From: Sphingobacteriales bacterium 44-61
Lineage (GTDB): Bacteria > Bacteroidota > Bacteroidia > Chitinophagales > Chitinophagaceae
Length of the DNA stretch: 64,000 nt
Reading direction: 5' to 3'
Assembly (NCBI GenBank): GCA_001898405.1
Contig: MKTW01000010.1
Span: 511,216-575,215 of the forward strand
Numbering within the stretch: the stretch's first letter is position 1; each line of letters starts with the position of its first letter. Under the pieces are notes generated by a model. It saw nothing but the letters and a program-made list of their open reading frames with translations, was not told where the DNA came from and made no database searches. Positions 34,472-43,757 of this stretch are shown piece after piece. A program made the translations under genes and the position numbers.

Positions 34472-37400
34472 TCAGGCCAGGGGTATGCTGATCGTGGTTT
34501 GCGTACCAGCGCCGGTACCTGTTTTTGTAGCAATGATTCCCTGCATAGCCTTTATCCTGCGGGCAATGTTCTGAAGGCCGTTTCGCTGTGTATTGACGGC
34601 TGCTTCATCATAACCCTTTCCATCATCTTCTACCACTACCTTCAAACCAGTACCGGCTGAGGAAAAGGTAATATTTATTGTTTTACAGCCGGAATGTTTC
34701 AAGGCGTTATTCAGCAGCTCCTTTAATGCCAGGAACAACTGGTGCTTGGTTTCTGCATCTAATTTTTGCCGGCGCAATTCATCACTGGCTTTCAGGTTGA
34801 TACTGATATTTTTTGCAAGAGCAAGTGGCTCTGCAAAAAACATGAGACGGTATATCACACTGTCCAGCGTATCATATTTCGGGTTGATCTTCCACACAAG
34901 GTCATCTAATTTGCTCACCACATCATTTACATTGGCACTGATGGATTCGAGATAGGGTTCTTTATTGCTTTCTGTTTTGGCAAGACTGCTGTAAATATTG
35001 ATACTGCTGAGCGTAACCCCGATCTCATCATGCAGGTCGGAAGAAATACGCTGCCGCTCATATTGCACGGCCAGCTCTTTTTCTAAAGCCAGCTTTTGTT
35101 TATGCAACTGGTATTGATAAATGAATCTTCCGGTAAGGAATACAAGAAGCAGGGTAGTAAGGGCTGCCAATATCCTGAACCACCAGGTTTGCCACCAGGA
35201 AGGGCGAATGGTAAAGCTGTAAGTGTATTCTTTTCCCCAACCTGCATCGTAGTTCATGGCTTTTACTATAAAAGAGTAGTGACCGGGCTGCAGGTTGCTG
35301 TAAGATACGGTTGATTGATCGGTGGGGCCATTCATATTTTTATCTGAACCCATCAACTGGTATTGATATTTTACGGCATGCGGCTGGTCCATGGTACAGC
35401 CTGCAAAATCGAAGCTGATATCGTTATTATTATATGCCAGGCTCAAACCCTGGGGTAAATTGTACCATCGGCTTAATGAATCAAAATGGAAATCACTGAG
35501 CCAAACACCGTTTTTCATCAGGAGCGCCGTATCTGGTTTTTCCTGAAGTTGAGGCCAGTTGATATTTTGCCCGGCTATTTTAACCGCCGTAACCTGGGCG
35601 TCAGGTGGTATGGGGCCAGGATATTCTTTTGACGGTTCAAAAGAGGTAGCACCATTATTTGTTCCGATCCAAATACGGTGATCAGCTGTTTCGAGTATGG
35701 CGCTGAGATTGCAGCCGATACCAAGAAAATTATCTGCATACCCGTAATTTTTAAAATAAGCATCGCTTTCAAACGCATTTCCCGATGTCGCCCTCTGCTC
35801 AAATAGTTTTAATTTTTCAGCAGATAATTTGCTTAGTCCGAAACGGGTTGTAATCCAGAAACTCCCTCTCTCATCTTCAAGCATACTTACCGTTTCATTA
35901 TTGATCAGGCCCTCTTTCTGAGTAAACCTTGTAAGGGAATCCCCATCGTACCGGAGGATGCCTTTTGCTGTAGCAAACCAGGTATTGCCCGCCCTGTCGG
36001 TATAAATATAGTTGCAGGCTTCCCTGAATATCCCGCTTTCATCCCCAAAGCGGGTAATGAGGTAGCCATCGTATTTAAAAATGCCTGTGGTTGCGCCAAA
36101 CCATATATTACCCTTCTTATCTTGCATTATATGGTTGATATGATTCGCGGAATCATTATGCGTAAAGAAATTAATGAACTGCTGCCCATCAAATGCTGAA
36201 GCGCCGTTTTCCGTTCCGAACCAGAAATTCCCGTCCCTGTCCTGCATTACCGTGTTAACATCGTTATTAACCAGCCCAACTTCTTCATTATAATATATGA
36301 ATGAATGACCATCATACTTTGCCACGCCTTTATAGGTCGCAAACCAGAGATTCCCCTTATTGTCTCCATAGATATTTCTTACATCATTGAAAGGTAAACC
36401 CTGCTTATCTGTAAAAGTTTTTAGTGTCTGCCCATCAAACGCTGATACGCCTCCCCGCCATGAACCCAACCAGAGTTTTTTTGATTTATCCTCATAAAAG
36501 CTGAAGATGTAATTCTTAGGCAGACCTTCACTTTCGGTAATGTGGGTGAATGAACCGGGGCTGTATTTTGAGAGTCCTCCGGGAGTTCCTATCCAGATAT
36601 TGGCGGCATTATCCTGCAACAGGCTATAAATATTATCATTTACCAGGCCTTGCTGGCCTGTAAAGCTCGTAAACGAATAGCCATCAAATTTGGAGAGTCC
36701 ATAATGAGTGCCTACCCATATATTTCCGTCCCGGTCCTGAAGCAGGCTGAAAACATCATTGTCGATCAAACCTTCTTTGGCACCAAGATGCATGAATGAA
36801 GTGCTGTTTAAAATATACAGGCCATTGCCATATGTACCAAACCAGATCCTGCCTGCTTTATCTTCTATCATGCACTGAATATGATTGGTATTTATTCCTT
36901 CTGGTGAAGTGTAGCTGGTAAAGGAATGACCATCGAATTTTGAGATCCCATTGTTGGTGCCGATCCAGATGCGCTGATATTTATCGATAAGAATATTGTT
37001 TACTGAGTCATTCACCAGGCCCTGCTTCCGGGTAAAATTGGTAAATGTTTTGCCATCATATTTTGCAAGGCCTTTAAGGGTGCCTAACCATATATTTCCC
37101 AGGTTGTCTTCTTTAATGCTGTATACAATATTACTGGGCAATCCATCCCTTACGGTAAAATTGGTAAATGAGTATCCATCATATTTTGAGATGCCTCCGC
37201 CCATTGTACCAAACCATATATTCCCGTTCCTGTCCTGGCACAAGGCCCTTACATCATTATAAACAAGCCCCTGGTCAGTAGTAAAGTTGGTAAAGCTATG
37301 TCCGTCATATCTGCTGACACCTCCTGCAGTGCATATCCAGGTATTGCCTGTATGATCCTGCAGCAGGGCAGTTACTATACTATGCTTTAATCCCTGCAGT

Positions 37401-37867
37401 TTTCCAAAAGAAGCGATAGACAAGGGGTTGGGCATTTTGTAAGTCACTTCTTTTATATCCGACTTTTCAGGCAGCGCTGCCTGAATTTTTTTCCCGGTAG
37501 CCGGAATGGTTTCAGGGAGGGTAAATGTATCTGTCCCCGGCGTTGTTATTTTCTGGTTTACGATAAGGTTTTGCGGAACACCGGCAGTAAGCAGGTTATT
37601 TTTAAAGGGTGTGACAGAAGGCTTGCCAGCAATGACCTTTTTCAATTTTTTTTCATCAAGGCGGATGGAATCGGGATGAGAGGTAGGGCTTTCCGGAAAA
37701 AACGAATAGAAGGTTGCTTTGGAGATTTGTGGTTTAAAGGCATCTGCGATGAAGTTTTTTTCAGTATTCTGCTTACAGGAAAAAATAACCTGCAGCAAAA
37801 GGCATGCGATAAACAATCGCCTGAATTCCGGCAGCATTGCTTTGGTGGTTACATATTTTACCGGCAT
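34472..37867 (-). CDS. Hybrid-sensor-type histidine kinase with two-component propeller repeats
   Basis: A 1131-residue sensor kinase. The N-terminus has a signal segment with a possible lipobox (VIFSC near 30). About thirteen two-component regulator propeller repeats follow from about residue 160 to 700 (units such as DGHSFTNFTTDQGL and GNIWFGTMGGGI). A Y_Y_Y domain (near 850-880) and one helix near 890 (WWFRILAALTTLLLVFLTG) come next. The cytoplasmic part has a HisKA_3 domain with SSDLHDEIG (phospho-His) and an HATPase (NALKH N-box, DDGKGYD, RNGLQNIARR). It pairs with the response regulator downstream. No receiver domain is fused. It probably senses an extracytoplasmic cue. Confidence 0.92.
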   Translation of the reverse strand: MPVKYVTTKAMLPEFRRLFIACLLLQVIFSCKQNTEKNFIADAFKPQISKATFYSFFPESPTSHPDSIRLDEKKLKKVIAGKPSVTPFKNNLLTAGVPQNLIVNQKITTPGTDTFTLPETIPATGKKIQAALPEKSDIKEVTYKMPNPLSIASFGKLQGLKHSIVTALLQDHTGNTWICTAGGVSRYDGHSFTNFTTDQGLVYNDVRALCQDRNGNIWFGTMGGGISKYDGYSFTNFTVRDGLPSNIVYSIKEDNLGNIWLGTLKGLAKYDGKTFTNFTRKQGLVNDSVNNILIDKYQRIWIGTNNGISKFDGHSFTSYTSPEGINTNHIQCMIEDKAGRIWFGTYGNGLYILNSTSFMHLGAKEGLIDNDVFSLLQDRDGNIWVGTHYGLSKFDGYSFTSFTGQQGLVNDNIYSLLQDNAANIWIGTPGGLSKYSPGSFTHITESEGLPKNYIFSFYEDKSKKLWLGSWRGGVSAFDGQTLKTFTDKQGLPFNDVRNIYGDNKGNLWFATYKGVAKYDGHSFIYYNEEVGLVNNDVNTVMQDRDGNFWFGTENGASAFDGQQFINFFTHNDSANHINHIMQDKKGNIWFGATTGIFKYDGYLITRFGDESGIFREACNYIYTDRAGNTWFATAKGILRYDGDSLTRFTQKEGLINNETVSMLEDERGSFWITTRFGLSKLSAEKLKLFEQRATSGNAFESDAYFKNYGYADNFLGIGCNLSAILETADHRIWIGTNNGATSFEPSKEYPGPIPPDAQVTAVKIAGQNINWPQLQEKPDTALLMKNGVWLSDFHFDSLSRWYNLPQGLSLAYNNNDISFDFAGCTMDQPHAVKYQYQLMGSDKNMNGPTDQSTVSYSNLQPGHYSFIVKAMNYDAGWGKEYTYSFTIRPSWWQTWWFRILAALTTLLLVFLTGRFIYQYQLHKQKLALEKELAVQYERQRISSDLHDEIGVTLSSINIYSSLAKTESNKEPYLESISANVNDVVSKLDDLVWKINPKYDTLDSVIYRLMFFAEPLALAKNISINLKASDELRRQKLDAETKHQLFLALKELLNNALKHSGCKTINITFSSAGTGLKVVVEDDGKGYDEAAVNTQRNGLQNIARRIKAMQGIIATKTGTGAGTQTTISIPLA

Positions 37868-37960
37868 CGTGTAGGGAAGCTTAACAGGAAATGAATATAA
37901 GAACTAACCGGCTGATTTTCTTATTTCTTTATAACTCCTGGTCATTTTCCAATTAGGCAA

Positions 37961-37986
37961 CGTTCCGTCTGCGGGAAGGCGGAACG
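37961..37986. terminator. Hairpin downstream of the RibD-like gene
   Basis: CGTTCCG (37961-37967) pairs with CGGAACG (37980-37986). It lies 27 bp past the end of the RibD-like gene (minus strand), and its inner part reuses the CTTCCCGC units seen in the hairpin at 5740-5808. Confidence 0.5.
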
Positions 37987-38012
37987 AATGCAGTGGGATG
38001 AGCTACGGTTCC

Positions 38013-38606
38013 TTAGGCTTCGACATTGCCTGTTATGACTTCTCCGGCCCGCTTGTAAATGGCTATAATAATCCCTTTTGATGTAACATAACTTTCTGTT
38101 AGGGTAAATGCTGCCGGGACCGCGCCGTTATCAAACAGCTTTTTTCCTTCACCAAGGATCAATGGATAAATCTTGATCCGGAGCTCGTCAACCAGGTCAT
38201 GCTTAAGCAGCAATTGAACAAGCTTACTGCTACCCCAAACATGAATGTCATCACCCTCCGAATTCTTAAGCCTTTTGATATCTGCCAGATCGTTTAGGAA
38301 AACAGTATTTTTCCAATCCGATTTTTTCATGGTCTTCGACAGGACGTATTTGGTACCTTCATTGATGCCTGGCCAAAAGTCAGCATGCTGGGGCCAGTAA
38401 GATGCAAAAATCTCAAAAGTCTTTCTGCCCAGCATATAATCGGCCGGTTTCAATTCTTCTTCTAAAATCTTTCCAAAAAGCTCGTCACTATAAGGTGCAG
38501 TCCAGCCGCCATATTTGAAGCCGCCTGATGTATCTTCCTCAGGACCACCCGGTGCCTGCATAACACCATCGAGAGTGATCATTGATAAAACGGTTATCTT
38601 TCTCAT
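38013..38606 (-). CDS. RibD C-terminal/dihydrofolate-reductase-like protein
   Basis: A 197-residue protein of the YyaP/YwjB (RibD_C, DHFR-fold) family. Features are MRKITVLSMITLDGVMQAPG at the start, a segment LGRKTFEIFASYWPQH near 83, and WGSSKLVQLLLKHDLVDELR near 125 leading to IYPLILGEGKKLFDNG. The family reduces pterin- or flavin-like substrates with NADPH, but a physiological reaction is rarely known. It lies 38 bp downstream of the alpha/beta hydrolase on the same strand. Confidence 0.88.
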   Translation of the reverse strand: MRKITVLSMITLDGVMQAPGGPEEDTSGGFKYGGWTAPYSDELFGKILEEELKPADYMLGRKTFEIFASYWPQHADFWPGINEGTKYVLSKTMKKSDWKNTVFLNDLADIKRLKNSEGDDIHVWGSSKLVQLLLKHDLVDELRIKIYPLILGEGKKLFDNGAVPAAFTLTESYVTSKGIIIAIYKRAGEVITGNVEA

Positions 38607-38644
38607 GTTACTTTAATTATAGTTTGATTGAAATACGATTATAT

Positions 38645-39520
38645 CTACTTCAAAAAGTCGTCCAAATAACTTGCGATTGTTTTTGTCTGCATCATCAGGC
38701 TGACATGCCCTTGCGAAGGAACAATGGCCAATTGCGATTTTGGCATTTGTCCTAAGTCTGCAGTTACTCCACCGCCCAGCAGCTGATACGTTTTTATCAA
38801 CTCAATTTTATCCATGCCATCATTGTCGCCCGCTATGATTAATACAGGCGCAGAAATTTTCAAAATGTTGGAGTCACCCAGATCGTATGGTATTCCGGCA
38901 AAAGCAATCATCTGCTCTAAGAACTTTGTCCATTTTGTTTTATCAGGAGCTACTGCATCGTATGCGGCTTTCATTGGAGAGTTTGCGAAAAGATCAGGTT
39001 TCATTGTCTTAAATGCATTGTTTATCTCGGGCAGCCAACCGCTGCTTTTATAAGTAGCAGAAATGATCACTAGTTTTCTTAACCGTTTGGGGCTTTGTAT
39101 AGCAAATTGGTAAGCTACAGCACCGCCAAAACTATATCCTGCTACATCAGCACTGTCAATTTTCAGGTAATCCATTACTCCTTCCACATCACTTGCTAAA
39201 GTAACATGCGATAATTTCCTATCTGAAAACTGTGTGTGTCCATGTCCCTGCAATTCAATGGCAATTACTTTCCTGGTTTTTGACAGTTCAGGGATTAATT
39301 GTCCCCAGTTCAAATTAATTGTCATAAAAGCACCATGTAGTAAAATGATAGGCTTACCCTCGCCATATACTTCGTAATAAACTTTAATGCCATCGACGGG
39401 TATGTAACCACTGTTGGAGGGTTTGATTTGTTGTCCGTTTGATTGGGATGCAGCAAACAGAATGATGGCAATTAGTAGTATTGACTTAAGAGGATTGCAT
39501 GTTTTGAATAAATTGTTCAT
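38645..39520 (-). CDS. Secreted alpha/beta hydrolase
   Basis: A 291-residue alpha/beta-hydrolase-fold enzyme with a signal peptide (ILLIAIILFAASQSNGQ). The oxyanion-hole motif is LLHGAFMT near 62, the nucleophile elbow GYSFGG near 127 (Ser), the acidic residue in IIAGDNDGMDK near 230 and the catalytic His in SQGHVSLMMQ near 274. The substrate is unknown; similar enzymes are called haloperoxidase-like or esterases. Likely periplasmic. Confidence 0.88.
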   Translation of the reverse strand: MNNLFKTCNPLKSILLIAIILFAASQSNGQQIKPSNSGYIPVDGIKVYYEVYGEGKPIILLHGAFMTINLNWGQLIPELSKTRKVIAIELQGHGHTQFSDRKLSHVTLASDVEGVMDYLKIDSADVAGYSFGGAVAYQFAIQSPKRLRKLVIISATYKSSGWLPEINNAFKTMKPDLFANSPMKAAYDAVAPDKTKWTKFLEQMIAFAGIPYDLGDSNILKISAPVLIIAGDNDGMDKIELIKTYQLLGGGVTADLGQMPKSQLAIVPSQGHVSLMMQTKTIASYLDDFLK

Positions 39521-40013
39521 AACGCTGATTTCAATTTTGTTTGAATTGATGATGTAAAGATGGAATTCATTTCAGAATTTGGTGCGGTGTGAAAGCGACA
39601 ACTTAAGGGGGTGGTTTCCGCCAAAACATGTTTCCTTTGATGAAAGGGTTGCGTAATGTTCCGGTATGGAATTAAAAGCACACTATAACACCAAACATTT
39701 TTTGGCTGATACAGTTACCCGTAAGTTGGCAGTTGTTTGAGGGATTATGAAGGTTGTGAAAACAAAAAGCCTCTAAACGAATTTGTTTAAAGGCTTTTGT
39801 TGTAGTTTGAAATCTTAGTTGTGATCCCGCTGGGATCGGGTTATGTTTGGGCAGGCTGCGCCGGTGTTGGGTTTCAAGACATCAGATCATCGGGGTAACC
39901 CCGTGGGTAACCGAATAAAATGGTTGATTTTGCAAGGATTTAAAGAGCTGGTTTTGGTGGCGAAGGTATGGAAAAGAGAGGCAGGTTTTAGGGCACTTTT
40001 GTAACTTCCGGAT
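39521..40013. other. Gene-free stretch with hairpin and att-like repeat
   Basis: I find no gene. It contains the promoter of the alpha/beta hydrolase near 39521 (minus strand), a terminator-like hairpin at 39764-39798 (AAAAGCCT...AGGCTTTT), the 16-nt tRNA-end-like repeat at 39820-39835, and a short palindrome CGGGGTAACCCCG near 39892. Confidence 0.6.
39820..39835 (+). repeat. att-like direct repeat, copy 1 (tRNA 3'-end-like)
   Basis: TGTGATCCCGCTGGGA occurs here and again at 46415-46430 in the same orientation. Read on the minus strand (TCCCAGCGGGATCACA) it resembles the T-stem 3' half, acceptor strand and discriminator of a tRNA, and a terminator-like hairpin (39764-39798) follows as after a tRNA gene. 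The rest of a tRNA is not present. I infer an attachment-site remnant. Confidence 0.55.
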
Positions 40014-40256
40014 ATGAAAAGAGACGTGGTAAAGATTAAACGAAAGGTGGTACAGGCCGCACCTGTTAAAAGGCGGCAGATCGCTATCGTCGGCAACAAG
40101 GTGAAAGCCCAGGAACATGATGAGGAGAAACAGAATAAGGATTTTTGGATGACCCGGTCGGTAGCCGAGCGGCTGGACGCCGTGTTCCGCCTCCGGGCTC
40201 AGGTAGTTAAGAACGAGCGGATGGACAAGAGTTTTGGAGTTAAACGCAGCCTGTAA
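40014..40256 (+). CDS. Small basic protein, unknown
   Basis: An 80-residue basic protein. The N-terminal half is Lys/Arg/Val-rich (KRDVVKIKRKVVQAAPVKRR) and the C-terminal half contains DFWMTRSVAERLDAVFRLRA followed by MDKSFGVKR. That ERLxAVxxLRxQ pattern recalls small Bacteroidetes proteins encoded next to nucleotidyltransferase-type antitoxins (from memory), but no such partner is adjacent. It stops 14 bp before the IS element, so the neighbour gene may have been displaced by the insertion. Confidence 0.5.
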   Translation: MKRDVVKIKRKVVQAAPVKRRQIAIVGNKVKAQEHDEEKQNKDFWMTRSVAERLDAVFRLRAQVVKNERMDKSFGVKRSL

Positions 40257-40270
40257 AATGTGTGAACCTC

Positions 40271-41296
40271 GACTATGATTGACAGTCAAAAGTAATTTTT
40301 TTCTGTACTTTTTTGGTTGTAAGGGAACCGGAAAAAATTATTGAGGAGCCAGCTTTTCACGAAGAACTTCATAGGGTGTTTTGCCTTTCAGAGCAAAATT
40401 TGGGCGATGGAAGTTGTAAAAATCCTCCCACTCTTTCAGCTTTTTAGCAATATCGATATCATCAGTATATTCTAAAAGCTGGTAAAATTCTTGGTCGTCG
40501 GTTAAATGGGATCTTTCAACCTTGCCATTCAGATTAGGTTTTCCAGGCTTGATATAAACATGTCTGATGCCAAGATCCTCGCAATGCCAATGGAATTTTG
40601 CCTGAAATTCATGGCCGTTGTCTGTTTGAATAGTATGGACACGAAAAGGGAATTTGGATAAAAAATAATCTACAAAATCAATAGCACAAGATTGATGGTG
40701 TTTGTCGTAAATCCGCAGTGCCCTGGCCCTCGTAGCATCGTCAATTGCAGTATACTGATACCGTTTTGTTTCATTCCCAGTCTTATCTGTGAAGAAAAGG
40801 AACTTAACATCAACCTGAATACGATGACCTGGGACTTGCTTTTCATAGCGTTTGAATTGTTCCATAGATCTTTTCCGCTGATTTTTGGGCAACCGATTAA
40901 GGCCATTACGTTTCAATACCCACCAAACCCCGGCTGCCGAGACTTTAATGTCGTGATACCGTTTTAAATACCAGGATATCCGAAGTTGACCCAGGTGGTA
41001 GTTCTTTCTGAGGTATAGAATCTTTTCCTCGATGTATAAGGGAATTCTGAGCTTGGGATTTTGAGGACAAGGCTTGCTGTTTATTAAAGCAGATTCTCCT
41101 TTTAATTCATAGTCCCTCTTCCATTTGTAATAGGTTTCTCTGGATATTCCAAAATGCCTGCAGGTCTTGGAAATATTTCCAATCTCTTTTCCATAGTTAA
41201 GGACCTTTAACTTACGGCGAATATCAGCCTGCTCTTTTGTGGTCATGCTCATAAAATCAGGTTTTAATGACAAGTTAAAAATTGTCAATCAAAGTC
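40271..41296. mobile_element. IS481-like insertion sequence with terminal inverted repeats
   Basis: An element of about 1.03 kb. The left end GACTATGATTGACA (40271-40284) and right end, read in reverse (41296-41283, GACTTTGATTGACA), match at 13 of 14 positions. It carries one DDE transposase gene. A clear target-site duplication is not visible. Confidence 0.75.
40338..41252 (-). CDS. IS481-family-like DDE transposase
   Basis: A transposase of about 305 residues. An N-terminal helix-turn-helix (NISKTCRHFGISRETYYKWK) is followed by a second HTH region and a DDE integrase core: first Asp in IQVDVKFLFF, second Asp in QTDNGHEFQ, and Glu in NLNGKVERSHLT, then the conserved LKEWEDFYNFHRPNFALKGK tail. 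It is intact, so the element could be active. I chose ATG 41252 (MSMTTKEQ); a TTG at 41288 would reach into the inverted repeat. Confidence 0.88.
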   Translation of the reverse strand: MSMTTKEQADIRRKLKVLNYGKEIGNISKTCRHFGISRETYYKWKRDYELKGESALINSKPCPQNPKLRIPLYIEEKILYLRKNYHLGQLRISWYLKRYHDIKVSAAGVWWVLKRNGLNRLPKNQRKRSMEQFKRYEKQVPGHRIQVDVKFLFFTDKTGNETKRYQYTAIDDATRARALRIYDKHHQSCAIDFVDYFLSKFPFRVHTIQTDNGHEFQAKFHWHCEDLGIRHVYIKPGKPNLNGKVERSHLTDDQEFYQLLEYTDDIDIAKKLKEWEDFYNFHRPNFALKGKTPYEVLREKLAPQ

Positions 41297-41544
41297 CTGA
41301 TTTCCGCACTTTATTTACATCGTGGAGTTGTGGTTTCAGGACTCTTTTCGGACCAAAACGTCTCAAATCGTCTCATTATTTTCGGGATGGAAGTAAGCGA
41401 CTTGATTTTGATGTAAGTTCTTATCTGTGAACCGGGACACAATTCGTCCCCTTTCGCAGCCATAAACTTAGGGATCCATCCTACATGCGTTTTATCGTGG
41501 TGGCTTTAGCGCCGACAGCGCGGTGCTATTAATTGTATTGATAC

Positions 41545-42864
41545 TTATGCTACAGATGTACCATCCGCAAGAAAACTGAGTGTTTCGATCGCATATAAAG
41601 GCACATTTACCATCCAACTCTCGGGCCGGTAATCAGAGAGCGATGTACGAACCGCAAGTACCGGCTGAAATTTATCACAGTATACCTTCAAACTTTTCGC
41701 ATGTAGATTTTCAGCCGCCTTCACTTCTATAGGTATCACCTTCCCGCTATGCTGCACTACGAAGTCCAGTTCTGCCTTTGCATTTTCAGGCGACCAGTAA
41801 TAAACAGGTAGGTCTGGCAGGGTCACGAGCTGCTGCAGTACATACTGTTCTGTCAGCGCACCTTTAAAAGTTTCGAAAATATCATTGTCTTCCAGTAAAG
41901 TTTTGACATCAAGACTGGTCATTGCAGACAACAGCCCCACGTCTCCTAAAAAGAGTTTAAAGGCATTGATCTCTTCATACGCTTTTAAGGGAATACCAGG
42001 ATGTGAAAGGTTATGTACTTTATGGATCAGCCCGCAGTCGATCAACCAGGACATTGCCAGCTCATACTCTTTTGCCCGCGCGCCACTTCTTATTAGTCCG
42101 TAGATGAACTTCTTGTTTTCCTTTGCCAATTGAGCGGGAATTGAGTTCCATAACATACGGATCCGCGGAATGATTTCTGTGGGTGCATGTTTGGAAAAAT
42201 CCTGTTCGTAGCCAGTCAGTATTTGTTGCTGGATCGTTCTGACCTGTTTGAAATCCCCGGTTGTGGCAAATGAACGGACTGCCTCTGGCATTCCACCAAT
42301 AAAGTAGTACTGCCTTAAGCGTTCTATAAATTTAACCTTAAAGGCAGTGATCAACGGCCAGTCTGGTGTTTTCAGTAAGTCTGCCAGTGGTTTTTCGTCT
42401 ACCGCTTCCAGGAATTCAGAAAAGCTCAACGGATAAAGGTCCATGAACTCCACCTTGCCGACGGGAAATGATTGGTGATTGTTTAACGCGACGCCAAGTA
42501 AAGATCCGGCAGAGAGAATATGATACTCTGGAGCATTTTCCTGAAAATACTTCAGCGAGTTAATGGCGCCTGGTGCTTCCTGGATTTCATCAAAGATCAA
42601 CAGTGTCGTCTCGGGTATAATGGTGATTCCTGTCTCAATTTGGAGAGCAGTCAGGATACGCCGGATGTCAAAGTTATCGTTGAACAGGCTTTTGACATTG
42701 GCACTGCTTTCGAAGTTTACATATGCCACCTGTTCGTACTGTTGCCGGCCAAATTCTTTCATTAGCCATGTTTTCCCAACCTGCCGGGCGCCACGAATGA
42801 TCATCGGTTTTCTGGTTGCAAATGCTTTCCAGTCTTTCAGCAAATTCATTGCCTTTCTCTTCAT
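41545..42864 (-). CDS. ATP-binding protein, AAA_14/DUF4143 family
   Basis: A 439-residue ATPase. Walker A GARQVGKTWL at 25-34, Walker B LLIFDEIQEAP near 88, and sensor LSAGSLLGVAL near 118. The C-terminal DUF4143 domain (from about 200) ends in a nuclease-like core, YYWSPENAKAELDFVVQHSG then VIPIEVKA, a PD-(D/E)XK pattern (E-x-D ... ExK). This family is frequent on genomic islands and its role is not settled. It appears intact while its neighbours in the island are decayed. Confidence 0.88.
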   Translation of the reverse strand: MKRKAMNLLKDWKAFATRKPMIIRGARQVGKTWLMKEFGRQQYEQVAYVNFESSANVKSLFNDNFDIRRILTALQIETGITIIPETTLLIFDEIQEAPGAINSLKYFQENAPEYHILSAGSLLGVALNNHQSFPVGKVEFMDLYPLSFSEFLEAVDEKPLADLLKTPDWPLITAFKVKFIERLRQYYFIGGMPEAVRSFATTGDFKQVRTIQQQILTGYEQDFSKHAPTEIIPRIRMLWNSIPAQLAKENKKFIYGLIRSGARAKEYELAMSWLIDCGLIHKVHNLSHPGIPLKAYEEINAFKLFLGDVGLLSAMTSLDVKTLLEDNDIFETFKGALTEQYVLQQLVTLPDLPVYYWSPENAKAELDFVVQHSGKVIPIEVKAAENLHAKSLKVYCDKFQPVLAVRTSLSDYRPESWMVNVPLYAIETLSFLADGTSVA

Positions 42865-43213
42865 ATCACATTATTTGGTACGAATTTATGTAATAAATCA
42901 CATTTTTAAGTACCAGATTGTGATAGATATTACATTAATAAGTACGAGTTTTTGTCTAACAAATGCAAATTATTGATAAACAAACACTTGTATAAAATTG
43001 ATATTTATAGCTTTCTGGCTTGGTAACTGGGTATTTGAGAGATCAATCAAACCGAACTGAAGTTATCTTTTTGCGAACGTTATCATCTTTCGATAACGTT
43101 CGCAAAAAGATCCTCTTGAAAGCTTTTTAATATCCTTGCAGGGCCCGGCTGAATTGAAATAAGATTTTCTAGACGACGCAGGTTTCTTCTAACACAATAA
43201 GAGTTCCTATTTT
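42865..43213. other. Gene-free stretch between the DUF4143 and Fic relics
   Basis: It holds the promoter of the DUF4143 ATPase gene and the 20-bp hairpin at 43065-43111. No gene is supported. Confidence 0.6.
43065..43111. repeat. Perfect 20-bp inverted repeat
   Basis: Bases 43065-43084 (ATCTTTTTGCGAACGTTATC) are the exact reverse complement of 43092-43111, with a 7-nt loop. It lies just past the end of the Fic pseudogene, and could be that gene's terminator (T-rich arm end on the minus strand). Confidence 0.85.
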
Positions 43214-43700
43214 TTAAATGTTGACTTGGTAGCTTATACCAGGCCTCCTGCTTTTCCGGAAAGTATGAAGCCCCCATCTCCAGCAATTGCTGCATATCCC
43301 TTGTGGCAGTCGCTTTGGAGGTCTTGGTAATCCTATGTATTTCCGGGCATTCATGCCGCCTTTGAATCCTTTCGACCCTTCTTCCAGCATTCTCCTGAAT
43401 ACAGTCAACTGGTGGTCATTAAGAGATCTTTGTAGCGGTCAAAGAATCTTGTTGTTTCAGGGTAAAGTCAATCTGTGCTTCCGCTTCAATTTGTGTATAA
43501 AGAGTTGTCTTGACGAAATATTCTACCCAGGGCGTTATTTCATTCGAGCGCTGCGCTTTTTCAACGATTGCTCGACCAATCTTGCCGTTTCCGTCTTCTC
43601 CATATTTTTCGGAAAAAGTAAGCAACTCGCCCTCTACGCCTGTAAGGAAGAATTTGAAGTGAGGCCAATCCTGCCATGAGCCGATTATTACCGTTAATCG
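43214..43700 (-). pseudogene. Fic family protein remnant
   Basis: Pieces of a Fic-domain AMP-transferase-type gene in order but in different frames. They include a WPHF N-terminal segment (QDWPHFKFFLTG), a truncated active-site end GEDGNGKIGRAIVEKA (the catalytic HPFx part is lost), NEITPWVEYFVKT, and AEAQIDFTLKQ. A frameshift precedes LTVFRRMLEEGSKGFKGGMN, then ARKYIGL, and another frame carries MQQLLEMGASYFPE and ISYQVNI* at the C-terminus. At least two large internal deletions and three frameshifts make it non-functional. It carries two operator-like hairpins upstream (43677-43750). Confidence 0.8.
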
Positions 43701-43750
43701 GCTCACAAATACTAAAAATAATGAGCCGAATAGGGAATTTATTCGGCTGA
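43677..43750. repeat. Two tandem operator-like hairpins, TGAGCCGAWTA type
   Basis: TGAGCCGATTA (43677-43687) pairs exactly with TAATCGGCTCA (43695-43705), 7-nt loop. TGAGCCGAATA (43722-43732) pairs with TATTCGGCTGA (43740-43750) with one mismatch and a 7-nt loop. They share the same geometry 45 bp apart just upstream of the Fic relic, as expected for repressor operators. Confidence 0.8.
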
Positions 43751-43757
43751 TGTGCAT

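Noticed and set aside
39820..39835. A complete tRNA gene at either tRNA-end-like repeat
   Set aside because: Only about 16 bases match a tRNA 3' half; the T-loop and remaining arms are not present at either copy.
41297..41544. A minus-strand reading frame between the IS and the DUF4143 gene
   Set aside because: It reads briefly like coding sequence but has no start, no family match and stops in all useful frames; likely an older relic.
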